Shown: positions 31,981-42,235, numbered from the stretch's first letter. The stretch: 42,855 nt of DNA from Alphaproteobacteria bacterium (GCA_016283295.1 JAEEMQ010000036.1:1-42855); one strand, 5' to 3'. Numbers and translations are program-made. Notes: generated from the letters alone by a model not told the origin.

Positions 31981-33399
31981 ATGGAAATAATTTCAAACAT
32001 TATATATTATATAGTACCGTTCATCGTCCTCTTGGGGATATTGGTGTTTGTGCACGAATTCGGTCACTTTATCGTTGCGCGAATGCTCAAAGTCAAAGTG
32101 GTGGCATTCTCCATCGGTTTCGGTAAAGAATTATGGAGCCGGACCGATAAAAAAGGCACCGAATGGAAAATATCGGCCATACCGCTCGGCGGATATTGCC
32201 AGTTTTTGGGTGACGGCGATGCTTCTTCTTCTACCACCGACGACAGCTTAAGCAAACTTTCCGAAGAAGATAAAAAACAAGCATTTGCCCTGCAAAGCAC
32301 CTGGAAAAAAATCTTAATCGTCGTGGCCGGTCCGCTGTTCAATTATCTGTTGGCGATTTTGCTGTTTATGATTTTGTTTGCCTGCTACGGCAAAGCGGTT
32401 ATCCCGTCTTATGTCGGCGAAGTTATGGCCGGTAGTGCGGCCGAAAAGGCCGGAATTTTGGCCGGCGATAAAATAGTTTCTTTCAACGGCAACCCGACTC
32501 CGGATTTTTGGAGTTTGATTCGCGAAACCGACTTGGTTACGCAAGATGTGGTAGAAGTTGAAGTGGAGCGTCGCAATACGGTTAAGCTTACCGCAGAAAA
32601 TACCGAACAGGAAGTTTGCGGCAGAAAACCGGAAGAAAAAATTATCGGGGTTGTTGCCGCCAAACCGCAAACCGCGGCTGAGGGAGAAGAAAAACCCGTA
32701 TTGTTGCCGATTATCGGCAGCGTTGTTGCCGGCAGCCCGGCCGAAAGAGCCGGATTGCAGGAAGGCGATGTCGTCGAATCGATTAACGGCACCGAAATTG
32801 TTTCTTTCGGCGATTTGCAAAAATACGTTGCCGAGCACCCGGACGATGAATTGGAAATTGCCTATCGTCGCAAATTAAAACTGCTGGCAAATCTGCAAGA
32901 TACCGTAACGGAAGAAATTCCGGGCGGGACCAAACGGCGTATGCTCGGTGTCATATCGGCGCCGGAGTACGCTTTTGCCAAGAAAACCGAGCTTTCCAGA
33001 GTGTTCCCGGAGAGTGTGAAAGAAACCTATAATTTGACGGTTATGACTTTGCGCGGGCTCGGACAAATTATTACCGGCCACCGCGGCGGCAAAGACATCG
33101 GCGGCATCATCCGTATTGCCGAAATGTCGGGAGATGCCAGCAAAAACGGCGGATTGTCCGGTTTCATCTATTTTATGGCGCTGATATCGGTTAACCTCGG
33201 ATTGATTAATCTGTTCCCGATACCGGTTTTGGACGGCGGTAATCTCGTAATATATCTTATTGAAATGGTTATCCGTCGCGAACTTAAGCCTAAAGTTAAG
33301 GATTATATTTTCAAATTCGGACTGGTTGTTCTTTTGATAATTATGTTGTTGGCCACATGGAATGACATTGTGCATTTGATTGGGCGTTGGTTTTATTAA
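31981..33399 (+). CDS. rseP: Site-2 RIP metalloprotease RseP
   Basis: RseP cuts transmembrane segments, classically of anti-sigma factors after a first cut, and clears signal peptides. The 472-residue protein has the zinc motif HEFGH at 25-29 in the first span. Two PDZ domains follow, each with an ExAGL- or EKAGI-type core (near 145-190 and 240-290). The C-terminal span contains NLFPIPVLDGG. Two PDZ domains match the E. coli type. The ATG has AAGGTGA upstream. No anti-sigma factor gene is nearby. Confidence 0.94.
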   Translation: MEIISNIIYYIVPFIVLLGILVFVHEFGHFIVARMLKVKVVAFSIGFGKELWSRTDKKGTEWKISAIPLGGYCQFLGDGDASSSTTDDSLSKLSEEDKKQAFALQSTWKKILIVVAGPLFNYLLAILLFMILFACYGKAVIPSYVGEVMAGSAAEKAGILAGDKIVSFNGNPTPDFWSLIRETDLVTQDVVEVEVERRNTVKLTAENTEQEVCGRKPEEKIIGVVAAKPQTAAEGEEKPVLLPIIGSVVAGSPAERAGLQEGDVVESINGTEIVSFGDLQKYVAEHPDDELEIAYRRKLKLLANLQDTVTEEIPGGTKRRMLGVISAPEYAFAKKTELSRVFPESVKETYNLTVMTLRGLGQIITGHRGGKDIGGIIRIAEMSGDASKNGGLSGFIYFMALISVNLGLINLFPIPVLDGGNLVIYLIEMVIRRELKPKVKDYIFKFGLVVLLIIMLLATWNDIVHLIGRWFY

Positions 33400-33414
33400 A
33401 TAAAGGAAAATAAA

Positions 33415-35673
33415 ATGAAAAAATTAATTTATGCCGGATTGTTTACAAGTTTTATCGCGTTTCAAGCAAACGCCGCCGGATATTATGTTAAAAACATAGA
33501 AGTCAGCGGCTTGGAGCGCGTGGAAAAAACTACGGTGTTGTCATATTTGAATCTGCGTAAAAATACCAATGTTTCGCAAGAAGACCTCGATTCAGCGTTC
33601 AAAAACCTGTATAATACGGGGTTGTTCAGCGATATTGACTTTGATATTTCATCGAAAAACGTTCTCAAGATTAATGTAAAAGAGAACCCGATTATCGGTC
33701 AACGCGCCTTTGACGGCAACGATAAAATCAGCGACAAGGTGTTGGAAGGCGAAGTTCAGCTCGGACCGCGCTCGATTTATGACAAGGCAAAGGTTCAGCA
33801 GGATGTTCAACGCATTTTGGACGTTTATCGCAAAACCGGCCGCTATTCGGTTACGGTTGAGCCGAAAATCATCGAACATGATGAGAATCGCGTCGATTTG
33901 ATTTATGAAATTGATGAAGGTAAGGCCGCCACCATCGATAAAATCAACTTCTTGGGCAACACTCACTACAGCAGTGCCGACTTGCAGGAAACCATCTCCA
34001 GCAAGGAAAGTCGTTGGTACCGCTTCTTCAGCTCGGCCGACGAATATGATGCCGAAAAGCTGGATTATGATAAAGAAATGCTGCGCCGTTTCTATACCAG
34101 CCGCGGTTATGCCGACTTCAGCGTTCCGTCCGCGATTGCCGAATTGAGTGAAGACAATAAGTCCTTTATTTTAACCTTTACCTTAGAAGAAGGCCCGCGT
34201 TACAAAATCGGCGATATCAACATTACTTCGGAAATTCCGGGGGTTGATACAAAGCGTTTGTATAAAGATTTGGAAGTATCCAAGGGCGATTGGTACAATG
34301 CCGAAGAAATCGAAAAATCGGTGGCGGAAATGACCGATACCCTCGGTAAAAAGGGCTTTGCGTTTGTTGATGTTGAACCGGAACTGGACCGCAACACGGC
34401 AGATAATATCGTTAATCTGAACTTTATTGTTCACGAAAGCGAACGAATTTTCGTAAACCGCATTAACATTACCGGCAACAGCCGCACTCTCGATGAGGTT
34501 ATCCGTCGTGAATTCCGTCTGGAAGAAGGCGACGCCTTCAATATTTCCAAACTGCGTGATTCGCGCCGCAATATCGAGAACTTAAACTATTTCAGCAAGG
34601 TTGATATGCAAACCAACGTGGTTTCCGACAACAAAGCTGATATTGACGTGAACGTGGAAGAAAAATCGACCGGTTACTTCAATATCGGTGTCGGTTATTC
34701 CACCACCAACGGTTTCTTGGTCAGAGCCGGCGTTACCGAAACCAACTTCCGCGGCAGAGGTCAGGAAGCTTCCATCAATGCTGGTATTTCGCAAAGAAAC
34801 AAGGATTACAGCGTCAGCTTTACCGAGCCGTATTTCTTGGGCCGCAGATTGAGCGCCGGTATTGATTTGTTCTTGGAAGATCAGGATTATGAAGATGAGG
34901 CATCGTATGATACCCGCACCATCGGCGGTCGCACCCGCTTCGGCTGGAGATATACCGACCGTTTCTTCCATTATGCACGTTATAATCTGAGTAAGAACGA
35001 TATTAAAAACGTGAAGGATGAAGCATCCGAGTTCGTTAAGGCCGAAGAAGGCAGCGCTGTTACGTCGTCCGTGGGCGAAACCTTTGTGTATGACCGTCGC
35101 GACAGTTCGTTTAACCCGAAAGAAGGTTATTATCTGTCACTCGGACACGATATTTCCGGTTTGGGCGGAGATACAAAGTATAACCGTGTTGATGCTAAGG
35201 TTTATAAATATTACACCCTGGCCGATTATTACACCTTCAAGTTCTTCGCAACCGGCGGCTATATTGACGGCTACGGCGGAAAGAAAGTTCGTATGTCCGA
35301 CAGATATTATCTGGGCGGTTCCAACCTGCGCGGCTTTGAATTTGCCGGTATCGGCGCCCGCGACAGAAGAACCGGCGACTCCCTCGGCGGTAACTGGATG
35401 GTTTACGGCGGTGCCGAACTCATCTTCCCTATCGGTTTGGATGAACTCGGCGTTAAAGGTCGTTTGTTCTACGATGTAGGTACATTGGGTAAACCGGATC
35501 ACTTTGACGAAGATAAAATTGCTTACAGTTCTCGCTTAAGACAATCAATCGGTTTCGGTTTCGACTGGATTTCGCCGATGGGTAAAATCGATTTGGACTT
35601 CGGTTATCCGATCAGCAAAGAACCGTATGATGAAAAAGAAGTCTTCCGTCTGAATTTCGGTACGAGTTTATAG
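33415..35673 (+). CDS. bamA: Outer membrane assembly factor BamA
   Basis: BamA is the core of the machine that folds beta-barrels into the outer membrane. The 752-residue protein has a Sec signal peptide (cleavage near residue 20, QANAAGYY). Five POTRA domains occupy roughly residues 23-420. A 16-strand barrel follows, containing [17 protein letters not shown] with the conserved RGF. The C-terminus reads FRLNFGTSL: the expected pattern, but ending in Leu and not an aromatic. The ATG has AAAGGA upstream. It sits between rseP and lpxD as usual, but skp is absent. Confidence 0.96.
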   Translation: MKKLIYAGLFTSFIAFQANAAGYYVKNIEVSGLERVEKTTVLSYLNLRKNTNVSQEDLDSAFKNLYNTGLFSDIDFDISSKNVLKINVKENPIIGQRAFDGNDKISDKVLEGEVQLGPRSIYDKAKVQQDVQRILDVYRKTGRYSVTVEPKIIEHDENRVDLIYEIDEGKAATIDKINFLGNTHYSSADLQETISSKESRWYRFFSSADEYDAEKLDYDKEMLRRFYTSRGYADFSVPSAIAELSEDNKSFILTFTLEEGPRYKIGDINITSEIPGVDTKRLYKDLEVSKGDWYNAEEIEKSVAEMTDTLGKKGFAFVDVEPELDRNTADNIVNLNFIVHESERIFVNRINITGNSRTLDEVIRREFRLEEGDAFNISKLRDSRRNIENLNYFSKVDMQTNVVSDNKADIDVNVEEKSTGYFNIGVGYSTTNGFLVRAGVTETNFRGRGQEASINAGISQRNKDYSVSFTEPYFLGRRLSAGIDLFLEDQDYEDEASYDTRTIGGRTRFGWRYTDRFFHYARYNLSKNDIKNVKDEASEFVKAEEGSAVTSSVGETFVYDRRDSSFNPKEGYYLSLGHDISGLGGDTKYNRVDAKVYKYYTLADYYTFKFFATGGYIDGYGGKKVRMSDRYYLGGSNLRGFEFAGIGARDRRTGDSLGGNWMVYGGAELIFPIGLDELGVKGRLFYDVGTLGKPDHFDEDKIAYSSRLRQSIGFGFDWISPMGKIDLDFGYPISKEPYDEKEVFRLNFGTSL

Positions 35674-35681
35674 GAGTGAGT

Positions 35682-36695
35682 ATGGTAGATAAACGTTTTT
35701 ATAATGTCAAAGAAGACGTGACTTTGGCCCAAGTGGCCGAAGTTACTTCTTCCGCGTTGGCCAATCCGGCGCGAGCCGGCGATAAAATTGCCGATATTGC
35801 CACGATGGAAAAGGCCGCCGCGGATGATATTTGCTTTTTCTACGACCGCAAAAGCCGGGAAAAAGCGGCACAAATGAAGGCCAAAGCCTGCGTTACCACC
35901 GCAGATTTGCAATCTTTTGTTCCTCAAGGTGTTGCCGTTTTGGTGTGCGAAGACCCGAAAATCGCGTTCATCAAACTCAATGAGTTTATGTATGCCGAAA
36001 AGGGTTTTGCCGGCGGAATCGACGCCAGTGCCAAAATCGCCGCAACCGCCAAAATCGGCAATAACTGCTTTATCGGTGCCAATGTCGTTATCGGAGAAAA
36101 TGTCGAAATCGGTGATAATTGCATTATCGAACCGAATGCGGTTATTGCTCACGATTGCAAAATCGGCAATAATTGCCGCATCGGCAATAACGCTTCGATT
36201 GCCTACGCCGTTATCGGTGCAAACTGCTACATTTATACCGGTGTTCGCATCGGGCAGGACGGCTTCGGATTTCAGCTGATTAACGGACAGCACCATCGCA
36301 TTCCGCAGCTGGGGCGCGTAATTATCGGCAACGACGTCGAGGTCGGGGCAAATGCCTGCATAGACCGCGGTGCGCTTGACGACACGGTTATCGGCGACGG
36401 CACGCGCATTGATAATTTGGTGCAAATTGCCCACAACGACAAGCTCGGACGCGGTTGTGTCATCGTATCGCAAGTCGGTATTGCCGGCAGTTGTAATCTC
36501 GGCGACTATGTTGTTTTAGGCGGACAGGTCGGTTTGGCGGACCATCTCAACATCGGCAGCGGAGCACAAGTTGCGGCGCAATCTGGCGTTATGCGTGACA
36601 TTGAACCGGGCGCCGTTATGATGGGAAGTCCGTGCGTTCCGTTTAAGGACTATATGCGTCAAGTTTCGTTTTTGCAGAAAAATTCAAAAAAATAG
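35682..36695 (+). CDS. lpxD: UDP-3-O-acylglucosamine N-acyltransferase
   Basis: LpxD adds the second hydroxyacyl chain in lipid A synthesis, from acyl-ACP. The 337-residue protein has an N-terminal uridine-binding domain. A long left-handed parallel beta-helix follows, made of hexapeptide repeats ([20 protein letters not shown] and onward, about 115-270). The catalytic histidine is in [12 protein letters not shown] chose the ATG at 35682, since AGGAG lies 5 nt upstream; the GTG two codons earlier has no room for one. Presence of LpxD implies the organism makes lipid A. Confidence 0.94.
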   Translation: MVDKRFYNVKEDVTLAQVAEVTSSALANPARAGDKIADIATMEKAAADDICFFYDRKSREKAAQMKAKACVTTADLQSFVPQGVAVLVCEDPKIAFIKLNEFMYAEKGFAGGIDASAKIAATAKIGNNCFIGANVVIGENVEIGDNCIIEPNAVIAHDCKIGNNCRIGNNASIAYAVIGANCYIYTGVRIGQDGFGFQLINGQHHRIPQLGRVIIGNDVEVGANACIDRGALDDTVIGDGTRIDNLVQIAHNDKLGRGCVIVSQVGIAGSCNLGDYVVLGGQVGLADHLNIGSGAQVAAQSGVMRDIEPGAVMMGSPCVPFKDYMRQVSFLQKNSKK

Positions 36696-36703
36696 AGGAT
36701 AAA

Positions 36704-37150
36704 ATGGCTGAAGAAAAAATTTATAATATTGATGAAATTATGAAAATGCTCCCGCATCGTTACCCGTTTTTGCTGGTAGACAGATTGATTGTGGAAGAAC
36801 CGGGAGTAAAAGGTGTGGGCATCAAAAATCTGACTATGAACGAGCTGTTCTTCCAGGGACATTTCCCGAATAATCCGATTATGCCGGGAGTGCTGCAAAT
36901 TGAGGCTATGGCACAAACTGCCGGTTGTATTGTGATGGCTGAAGCCGGCGACTATGAAACAAATAAACGCAGCGTCTTGTTTATGTCGGTTGAAGGCGTT
37001 AAATTCCGCAAACCGGTGCGTCCGGGTGACCAGTTGAAAATGCATTTGGAAAAAGTAAAAGTGCATCGCAATATTTTTGTATTCAAAGGTGTGTCCATGG
37101 TTGATGACCAGGTGGTATCGGAAGCCGAATTGACGGCAATGATTATATAA
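36704..37150 (+). CDS. fabZ: 3-hydroxyacyl-ACP dehydratase FabZ
   Basis: FabZ removes water from 3-hydroxyacyl-ACP in fatty acid elongation and competes with LpxD for the same substrate. The 148-residue hot-dog protein has LPHRYPFLLVDR and the catalytic H53 in FFQGHFPNNPIMPG, with E67 in QIEAMAQTAG. The ATG has AGAGGA upstream, 8 nt after lpxD. A strong terminator follows, so lpxA and lpxB are not in this transcript. Confidence 0.96.
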   Translation: MAEEKIYNIDEIMKMLPHRYPFLLVDRLIVEEPGVKGVGIKNLTMNELFFQGHFPNNPIMPGVLQIEAMAQTAGCIVMAEAGDYETNKRSVLFMSVEGVKFRKPVRPGDQLKMHLEKVKVHRNIFVFKGVSMVDDQVVSEAELTAMII

Positions 37151-37165
37151 AACACCGAAAATCAC

Positions 37166-37203
37166 AAAAGGTCTTTCCGTTGTGAGGAAAGACCTTTTTT
37201 TTT
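37166..37203 (+). terminator. Terminator ending the pyrH-fabZ cluster
   Basis: The 13-bp stem AAAAGGTCTTTCC paired with GGAAAGACCTTTT closes a 7-nt loop and is followed by a long T run. Confidence 0.9.
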
Positions 37204-37253
37204 GTGTTTTTTCAAAATCAAGAACAGTGTATTTAAATTTAAAAACAGTGTTC

Positions 37254-38150
37254 TTAATGTTTCAGCAACTCGCCTTTATCAAAGGAATATACCTGCCCGC
37301 AAAAATTACAGGTAGCGGTAATTTTGCCGTTTTCGACCATATCTTCGATATCTTCCGGCTTCATCGAACTCAGCGTATGCTGCAATTTTTCGCGGTTGCA
37401 ACGACAGCCGAAAGTATATTCGCGCTCGCCGTTAACACGCACCTGATGTTCGTGAAACAGGCGGAACAAAACTTCTTTCAGGTCCAAATTAAAGATTTCC
37501 TCGGCTTTGAGTGTATCCGTCAGCATTTTATTTTCATTCCACAATTCGTTCAGCGAATCGTCATCATCGGTACCGGCATTTCCGCCTTTTTGCGGCATTT
37601 TCTGAATTAAGATGCCGGCCGATTTCCACACATCCCCGTCCTTATCAAGATAAAGATGCAAATATGTGTCGATTTGCTCGGAATTTTTGAAATAGCGCAG
37701 AGCACATTCTTCCAGATTTTTGCCTTTCAAATCGACCATTCCCTGATAAAGTTCGGTATTTTTGCCTTGGTCAACCGTAAAAATCAGATTACCGTTGCCG
37801 AGCCAATGCGGAGTCGGTTCGATTTCGCCTTCGGTTTTGCGCAAAGCCTGCGCCGCCGCTATGGCATCGGCATCATATTTGGCGGTTGCCCGCACCTTGC
37901 CGGCAGAAGTAACATCGGCCACCAACACCGAAATCGGTCCGGTTCCCTGCAGTTGCAAAGTAAATATGCCGTCAAACTTCATCAAACTCGCGATCAACGT
38001 CCCGAGTGCCGCCGTTTCGGATATTGCCGCCGCCACGTTATCCGGGTATTGCGACCGCGAGAAAATCTCCCGCATTACATTATCGAGCCGCACAATACGT
38101 CCGCGAAAGGCATTGTTATCCAAATTAAAAGAAATACCGATATCGTTCAT
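37254..38150 (-). CDS. hslO: Redox-regulated chaperone Hsp33
   Basis: Hsp33 becomes an ATP-independent holdase when oxidants strip zinc from its cysteines. The 298-residue protein has the N-terminal core with ETAALGTLIASLMKFDGIFTLQ-type sequence and GPISVLVAD. The C-terminal redox switch has Cys 249, 251, 281 and 284 (CRC and CNFC), the complete CxC and CxxC set. Length is normal. The ATG is at 38150, divergent from recX. I see no heat-shock promoter before it. Confidence 0.95.
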   Translation of the reverse strand: MNDIGISFNLDNNAFRGRIVRLDNVMREIFSRSQYPDNVAAAISETAALGTLIASLMKFDGIFTLQLQGTGPISVLVADVTSAGKVRATAKYDADAIAAAQALRKTEGEIEPTPHWLGNGNLIFTVDQGKNTELYQGMVDLKGKNLEECALRYFKNSEQIDTYLHLYLDKDGDVWKSAGILIQKMPQKGGNAGTDDDDSLNELWNENKMLTDTLKAEEIFNLDLKEVLFRLFHEHQVRVNGEREYTFGCRCNREKLQHTLSSMKPEDIEDMVENGKITATCNFCGQVYSFDKGELLKH

Positions 38151-38225
38151 TATTTAAAAACCTCTTTTATGCTAAAATCACATCAACTTTAGATGTTATT
38201 TAATGTATTTTGAAGGAATTTTCAA

Positions 38226-38795
38226 GTGTTTGATTTAAATGATACGGAAACAGCGCCAACGAGACAGCAACCGCGCCGCAAGCCGCAGAAAAAAATCACG
38301 CCGCAGCGGCTCAAAAATATCGGGCTGTATTATTTGAAACGCTTTGAATCATCGACGGAAAATCTGCGTACGGTGCTGCATCGCCGCATTAATGCTTATG
38401 CCCGCGAGAATCCGGAATGGAACAAGAACGAAGCTTATGAATGGGCCGAATCCGTTTTGGCGGAGTTTGAGCGCTTGCATTATTTGGACGACCGGCGCTT
38501 TACCGAAATCAAAGTGCGGAACTATTTGAGTGCGGGCAAGCCGGCGCGCTATATTCAAAACAAACTGCGGGCCAAAGGCATTGACGAAGCGCAAATAAAT
38601 TCGGTTTTGGCGGAAGAAGAATATAATCCGCTCGCGATGGCGCTGAAATTGGCAAAGCGCAAAAAAATCGGTCCGTATCGTCCCGCCGAAAGTCGTCGCG
38701 AATTTCGGCAAAAAGATATGGGAACACTGGTCAGAGCCGGTTTTGATTACGACATTGTGTGTGAAGTTTTGGACTACGCAACGGAGGAAGAATAA
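38226..38795 (+). CDS. recX: RecX-family regulator
   Basis: RecX binds RecA filaments and limits recombinase activity. The 189-residue protein has the family's three-helix repeats: LKNIGLYYLKRFESSTENLR, LHYLDDRRFTEIKVRNYLSAG and the KLRAKGIDEAQINSVL segment. An N-terminal basic extension (QPRRKPQKK) is common in alphaproteobacterial members. The start is GTG with AAGGAA upstream. recA is not in the window. Confidence 0.85.
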   Translation: MFDLNDTETAPTRQQPRRKPQKKITPQRLKNIGLYYLKRFESSTENLRTVLHRRINAYARENPEWNKNEAYEWAESVLAEFERLHYLDDRRFTEIKVRNYLSAGKPARYIQNKLRAKGIDEAQINSVLAEEEYNPLAMALKLAKRKKIGPYRPAESRREFRQKDMGTLVRAGFDYDIVCEVLDYATEEE

Positions 38796-38872
38796 TTTTA
38801 CATTATCTGCTTTACAAAAAAGGCAGAATTAATTATAACATTGATAAACATCTACAAACGGAGAAAAATTTG

Positions 38873-39844
38873 ATGTCAAAAAAAGTTCTGGTTATCGGCG
38901 GTGCCGGTTATATCGGCAGCCATGTAGTTAAAGCGTTGCTTGAAAACGGTTTTGCCGTCACGGTTTATGATAACCTGTCCACCGGTCAGGAATGCAATTT
39001 GTTTGATAAGGCCGAATTCGTGCGCGGCGATATTGCCGACGAAGCTTTGTTACATAAGGTTATGTCCGCCGGTTTTGATGCCGTGGTGCATCTTGCCGCC
39101 AAAAAAGCAGTCGGCGAATCGATGGAACATCCGCAAATTTATGCCAAAAACAATATTAACGGCGCCGTCAATATCTTCAATGCCATGATTGATTGCGGTG
39201 TTAAAAACATAGTATTTTCTTCAACGGCCGCGGTATACGGCACTCCGCAATATTTGCCTCTTGATGAGAAGCATCCGATTAATCCGCTGAACTTTTACGG
39301 ATTTACCAAAATAGAAATCGAGCGGGTTATGGAATGGCTGAGCCGCCTCAAGGATTTTCATTATATGGCGTTGCGCTATTTTAACGCGGTAGGATATGCC
39401 GCCGACGGCAGTATTCGCGGCAAAGAACAGAATTCGCAAAATCTGTTGCCGATTGTGATGGATGTGATTACCGGCAGAAGGGAAAAATTACTGGTTTTCG
39501 GCAACGACTACAACACTCCGGACGGCACCTGTCTGCGCGACTATATTCATGTTGAAGATTTGGCGCGGGCTCACGTTGCCGCCATTAAACACTTGCTGCA
39601 AGCCCCGCAGTCATACTCGGTCAATCTGAGCACCGGCAAAGGAACTTCCGTTTTGGAAATGATTGCGGCTACCGAACGCGTAACCGGTCGCAAGGTTAAT
39701 TATGAATTTGCGCCGCGTCGTGCCGGCGATCCGGACGTTGTTGTTGCCAATAACGACAAAGCTAAAGAAATACTCGGTTGGTCGCCGCGCTATACCGATA
39801 TTGATGAAATTATCAAAACAACCTGGAATTTGGAAGAAAAATAA
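38873..39844 (+). CDS. galE: UDP-glucose 4-epimerase
   Basis: GalE interconverts UDP-glucose and UDP-galactose, using tightly bound NAD, to feed surface polysaccharide. The 323-residue short-chain dehydrogenase has the NAD motif GGAGYIGSH (7-15 from the ATG). It also has VVHLAAKKAVGES, FSSTAAVYG and the catalytic YGFTK (YxxxK). The late signature is TCLRDYIHVEDLARAHV. I prefer the ATG at 38873 over the TTG just before it. The stop overlaps the next start as TAATG, so galE is coupled to terC. Confidence 0.93.
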   Translation: MSKKVLVIGGAGYIGSHVVKALLENGFAVTVYDNLSTGQECNLFDKAEFVRGDIADEALLHKVMSAGFDAVVHLAAKKAVGESMEHPQIYAKNNINGAVNIFNAMIDCGVKNIVFSSTAAVYGTPQYLPLDEKHPINPLNFYGFTKIEIERVMEWLSRLKDFHYMALRYFNAVGYAADGSIRGKEQNSQNLLPIVMDVITGRREKLLVFGNDYNTPDGTCLRDYIHVEDLARAHVAAIKHLLQAPQSYSVNLSTGKGTSVLEMIAATERVTGRKVNYEFAPRRAGDPDVVVANNDKAKEILGWSPRYTDIDEIIKTTWNLEEK

Positions 39845-40824
39845 TGGAAATTTGGAGTAATATATTGGCGTTTTTATCCGCACCGCACCACGCGCTTTCA
39901 CCGTTTTGGCTGTGGACTTGCTTCGGGGTAACGGTTGTATTGCTTTTGGCCGCCGATTTGTTCTGGTTCAATCGCAAAAACGAGGAACCGCATTTTTGGC
40001 ATACACTGTGGATTTGTATTGCCTATATTGCGGTTGCCGTTATTTTCGGGGCTTTTGTTTGGATGGAAGACGGCGCCGAAAAAGGTATGGACTATTTTAC
40101 GGGCTATCTTTTGGAAAAAAGCCTGTCGATGGATAATATTTTTGTGATGTCGATGGTGTTTGCCGCTTTGGGAGTTCCCAGCATATATCAACATCGCGTG
40201 CTGTTTTGGGGCATTCTCGGCGCTTTGATTATGCGCGGTATTCTCATCGGTGTCGGTGACGCGTTGGTGGTGCGTTTCAACTGGATTTTATATATTTTCT
40301 CGGCGTTTTTGATTTATACCGGTATCAAAATGCTGTTGATGAAAGAAGACGAAGACGTCGATATTCGCCATTCCAAAATCTTTCAGCTCGTATCCAAAGT
40401 CTTTCACGTTACGCACGAAATCAAGGGCGAACACTTTTTTGTAAAAGAAAACGGCCGGCACTTTATCACTCCGCTGTTTTTTGCATTGGTGACGATTGAG
40501 CTGATGGATGTGGTGTTTGCGCTTGATTCCATTCCGGCGATTTTTTTGGTAACGACCGATATTTTTGTGGTTTACACCAGTAACATTTTTGCCATTTTGG
40601 GCTTGCGTGCGCTGTATTTTCTGCTGGCGGCAATCATCAACAAATTTGCCTATCTGAAGCCGGCGATTTCTATAATCCTTATCTTTATCGGCTCTAAAAT
40701 ATTTATGAAATATTTCGGTATTGAAGTTCACGAGTGGCAATCTTTGGCGGTTACGCTCGGACTTCTGACCGGCGGAATTCTGCTTTCCGCATTCAAAGGA
40801 ACCAATCCGGATGGCGCCAAATAA
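39844..40824 (+). CDS. TerC/Alx-family integral membrane protein
   Basis: TerC-family proteins are inner-membrane metal transporters, several of which export manganese. Some are needed to load metal into secreted enzymes. The 326-residue protein has about nine spans. The family aspartates and motif are in EKSLSMDNIFVMSMVF and TIELMDVVFALDSIPAIF. It overlaps galE (1 nt) and the following phosphatase gene (14 nt). No manganese riboswitch can sit before it in this arrangement, so regulation comes from the galE promoter. Confidence 0.9.
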   Translation: MEIWSNILAFLSAPHHALSPFWLWTCFGVTVVLLLAADLFWFNRKNEEPHFWHTLWICIAYIAVAVIFGAFVWMEDGAEKGMDYFTGYLLEKSLSMDNIFVMSMVFAALGVPSIYQHRVLFWGILGALIMRGILIGVGDALVVRFNWILYIFSAFLIYTGIKMLLMKEDEDVDIRHSKIFQLVSKVFHVTHEIKGEHFFVKENGRHFITPLFFALVTIELMDVVFALDSIPAIFLVTTDIFVVYTSNIFAILGLRALYFLLAAIINKFAYLKPAISIILIFIGSKIFMKYFGIEVHEWQSLAVTLGLLTGGILLSAFKGTNPDGAK

Positions 40825-41365
40825 GTTTTACTTAAGCTTTGGCCGCCACGAGCGGTACGGTAGCGATACGGCGATTGAACGCGCAGATATGCTCTCGGCC
40901 TTTCTCTCCGGCCGGCAGCTCAAAGAGTGGCTGCCGATTTGCACCACCGTTTATCACTCGCCGTTGGCAAGGGCGGTTGAAACCGCGCGTTTTGAGGCGC
41001 TCGGAATGGGTGTTTCGCATTTGCTTTGCGTTGATGCTTTGGAAGAAAGCGCCACCAAATTTGAAATCAATAAGTTCATTAATGAGTTGCTGTATTATAC
41101 CGATGAAGCGGTTTGTTATTATCACTTTGTGACGCATCTGCCGGTGGTGGAAAAGCTCGGTCTGCCGTTTTTGGGTGCGGGCGAAATCTGTCTGTTGACC
41201 GCCGAAAACAAAGCGGAAATGCTGGCCGAAAATTATAAAGTGCAAGTTATATCTAAACCGGAAATTGACGTGAATCTGCTGCAAAAACTTAACTTAACAC
41301 TTACCGATTTGGATAAACTTTCGGCCGATGAAATTTATCTGAAGCTGGCACAAATTGCCCTATAA
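40811..41365 (+). CDS. Histidine phosphatase superfamily protein (SixA-like)
   Basis: The 184-residue protein has the histidine phosphatase marks. RHE at 12-14 carries the catalytic H13. HSPLARAVETA (49-59) contains an arginine of the phosphate pocket, and the second histidine H109 is in THLPVVEKLG. Size and spacing resemble SixA, which acts on phospho-histidine in signalling or PTS proteins; the substrate here is unknown. Residues beyond about 145 are a helical extension. The ATG lies inside the terC 3' end. Its own 3' end overlaps that of convergent murQ by 6 nt. Confidence 0.8.
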   Translation: MAPNKFYLSFGRHERYGSDTAIERADMLSAFLSGRQLKEWLPICTTVYHSPLARAVETARFEALGMGVSHLLCVDALEESATKFEINKFINELLYYTDEAVCYYHFVTHLPVVEKLGLPFLGAGEICLLTAENKAEMLAENYKVQVISKPEIDVNLLQKLNLTLTDLDKLSADEIYLKLAQIAL

Positions 41366-42235
41366 AACGCGCCGTAAAATACCTTCGTTTTGCGCCAATA
41401 ATTTTTCCGCATCTTCCTTATTACAACCTCGAATCAACATCACGCAAGCGGTTTTGACATTGCCGGCTTCGTTAAGTACCGCTTCGGCTGTTGCAACGTC
41501 GGCCCCGGTGATTTCGCAAACATAGCGAATGGCGCGCTCCCGTAATTTTGCGTTATGAATCTGCACGTCGACCATATAATTTTTATAGGTTTTGCCGATG
41601 CGAATCATGGCTCCGGTCGTGAGCATATTGGCAATCATTTTTTGCGCCGTGCCCGATTTCATGCGCGATGAGCCGGATACGGCTTCCGGTCCGACTTCGG
41701 CACAAAGAAAAATATCGGCATAAGGTTTGAATTTTGCTTCCGGATTGGATGTTATCGCGATGGCAGTAACGCCTTTTTGCCGCGCCAACTCCAAAACCTT
41801 GACGGTATATTGCGGATTACCGCTGGCAGAAACGGCCACAACCACATCTTTTGGTGTCGGGTTAAATGCCGCAAAATCTTCACAGGCAAACTCATCGCTG
41901 TCTTCGGCGTTTTCCACCGCCAAACGCACCGCTTTTTCGCCGCCGGAAATATAGCCCTGAATCATATCACCGGGCACTCCGTAAGTCGGCGGCATTTCCG
42001 AAGCGTCGAGAATCCCTATTCTGCCGCTGGTACCGCTGCCGAAATAGGCCATTCGCCCGCCCCGCCGCAGCTTTTCGGCAATCAAATCAATGGCCTGACC
42101 TATTTGCGGCAAAATCGCCGTAATCGCCACCGCCACTTTTTTATCTTCATTATTGATAAGCCGCGCGATTTCAACGCCGCTTTGCAAATCTATATCTATT
42201 GTGGCAGGGTTGGTATTTTCCGTAATTGCAGTCAT
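41360..42235 (-). CDS. murQ: N-acetylmuramic acid 6-phosphate etherase
   Basis: MurQ cleaves the lactyl ether of MurNAc-6-phosphate to give GlcNAc-6-phosphate, a step in cell-wall recycling. The 291-residue SIS-fold protein has MAYFGSGTSGRIGILDASE and PPTYGVP. It also has VAVSASGNPQYT, EVGPEAVSGSSRMKSGTAQK and a C-terminal UBA-like segment (VATAEAVLNEAG). The ATG at 42235 has AGAGG upstream. No recycling partner (anmK, PTS component or amidase) is adjacent. Confidence 0.95.
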   Translation of the reverse strand: MTAITENTNPATIDIDLQSGVEIARLINNEDKKVAVAITAILPQIGQAIDLIAEKLRRGGRMAYFGSGTSGRIGILDASEMPPTYGVPGDMIQGYISGGEKAVRLAVENAEDSDEFACEDFAAFNPTPKDVVVAVSASGNPQYTVKVLELARQKGVTAIAITSNPEAKFKPYADIFLCAEVGPEAVSGSSRMKSGTAQKMIANMLTTGAMIRIGKTYKNYMVDVQIHNAKLRERAIRYVCEITGADVATAEAVLNEAGNVKTACVMLIRGCNKEDAEKLLAQNEGILRRVL

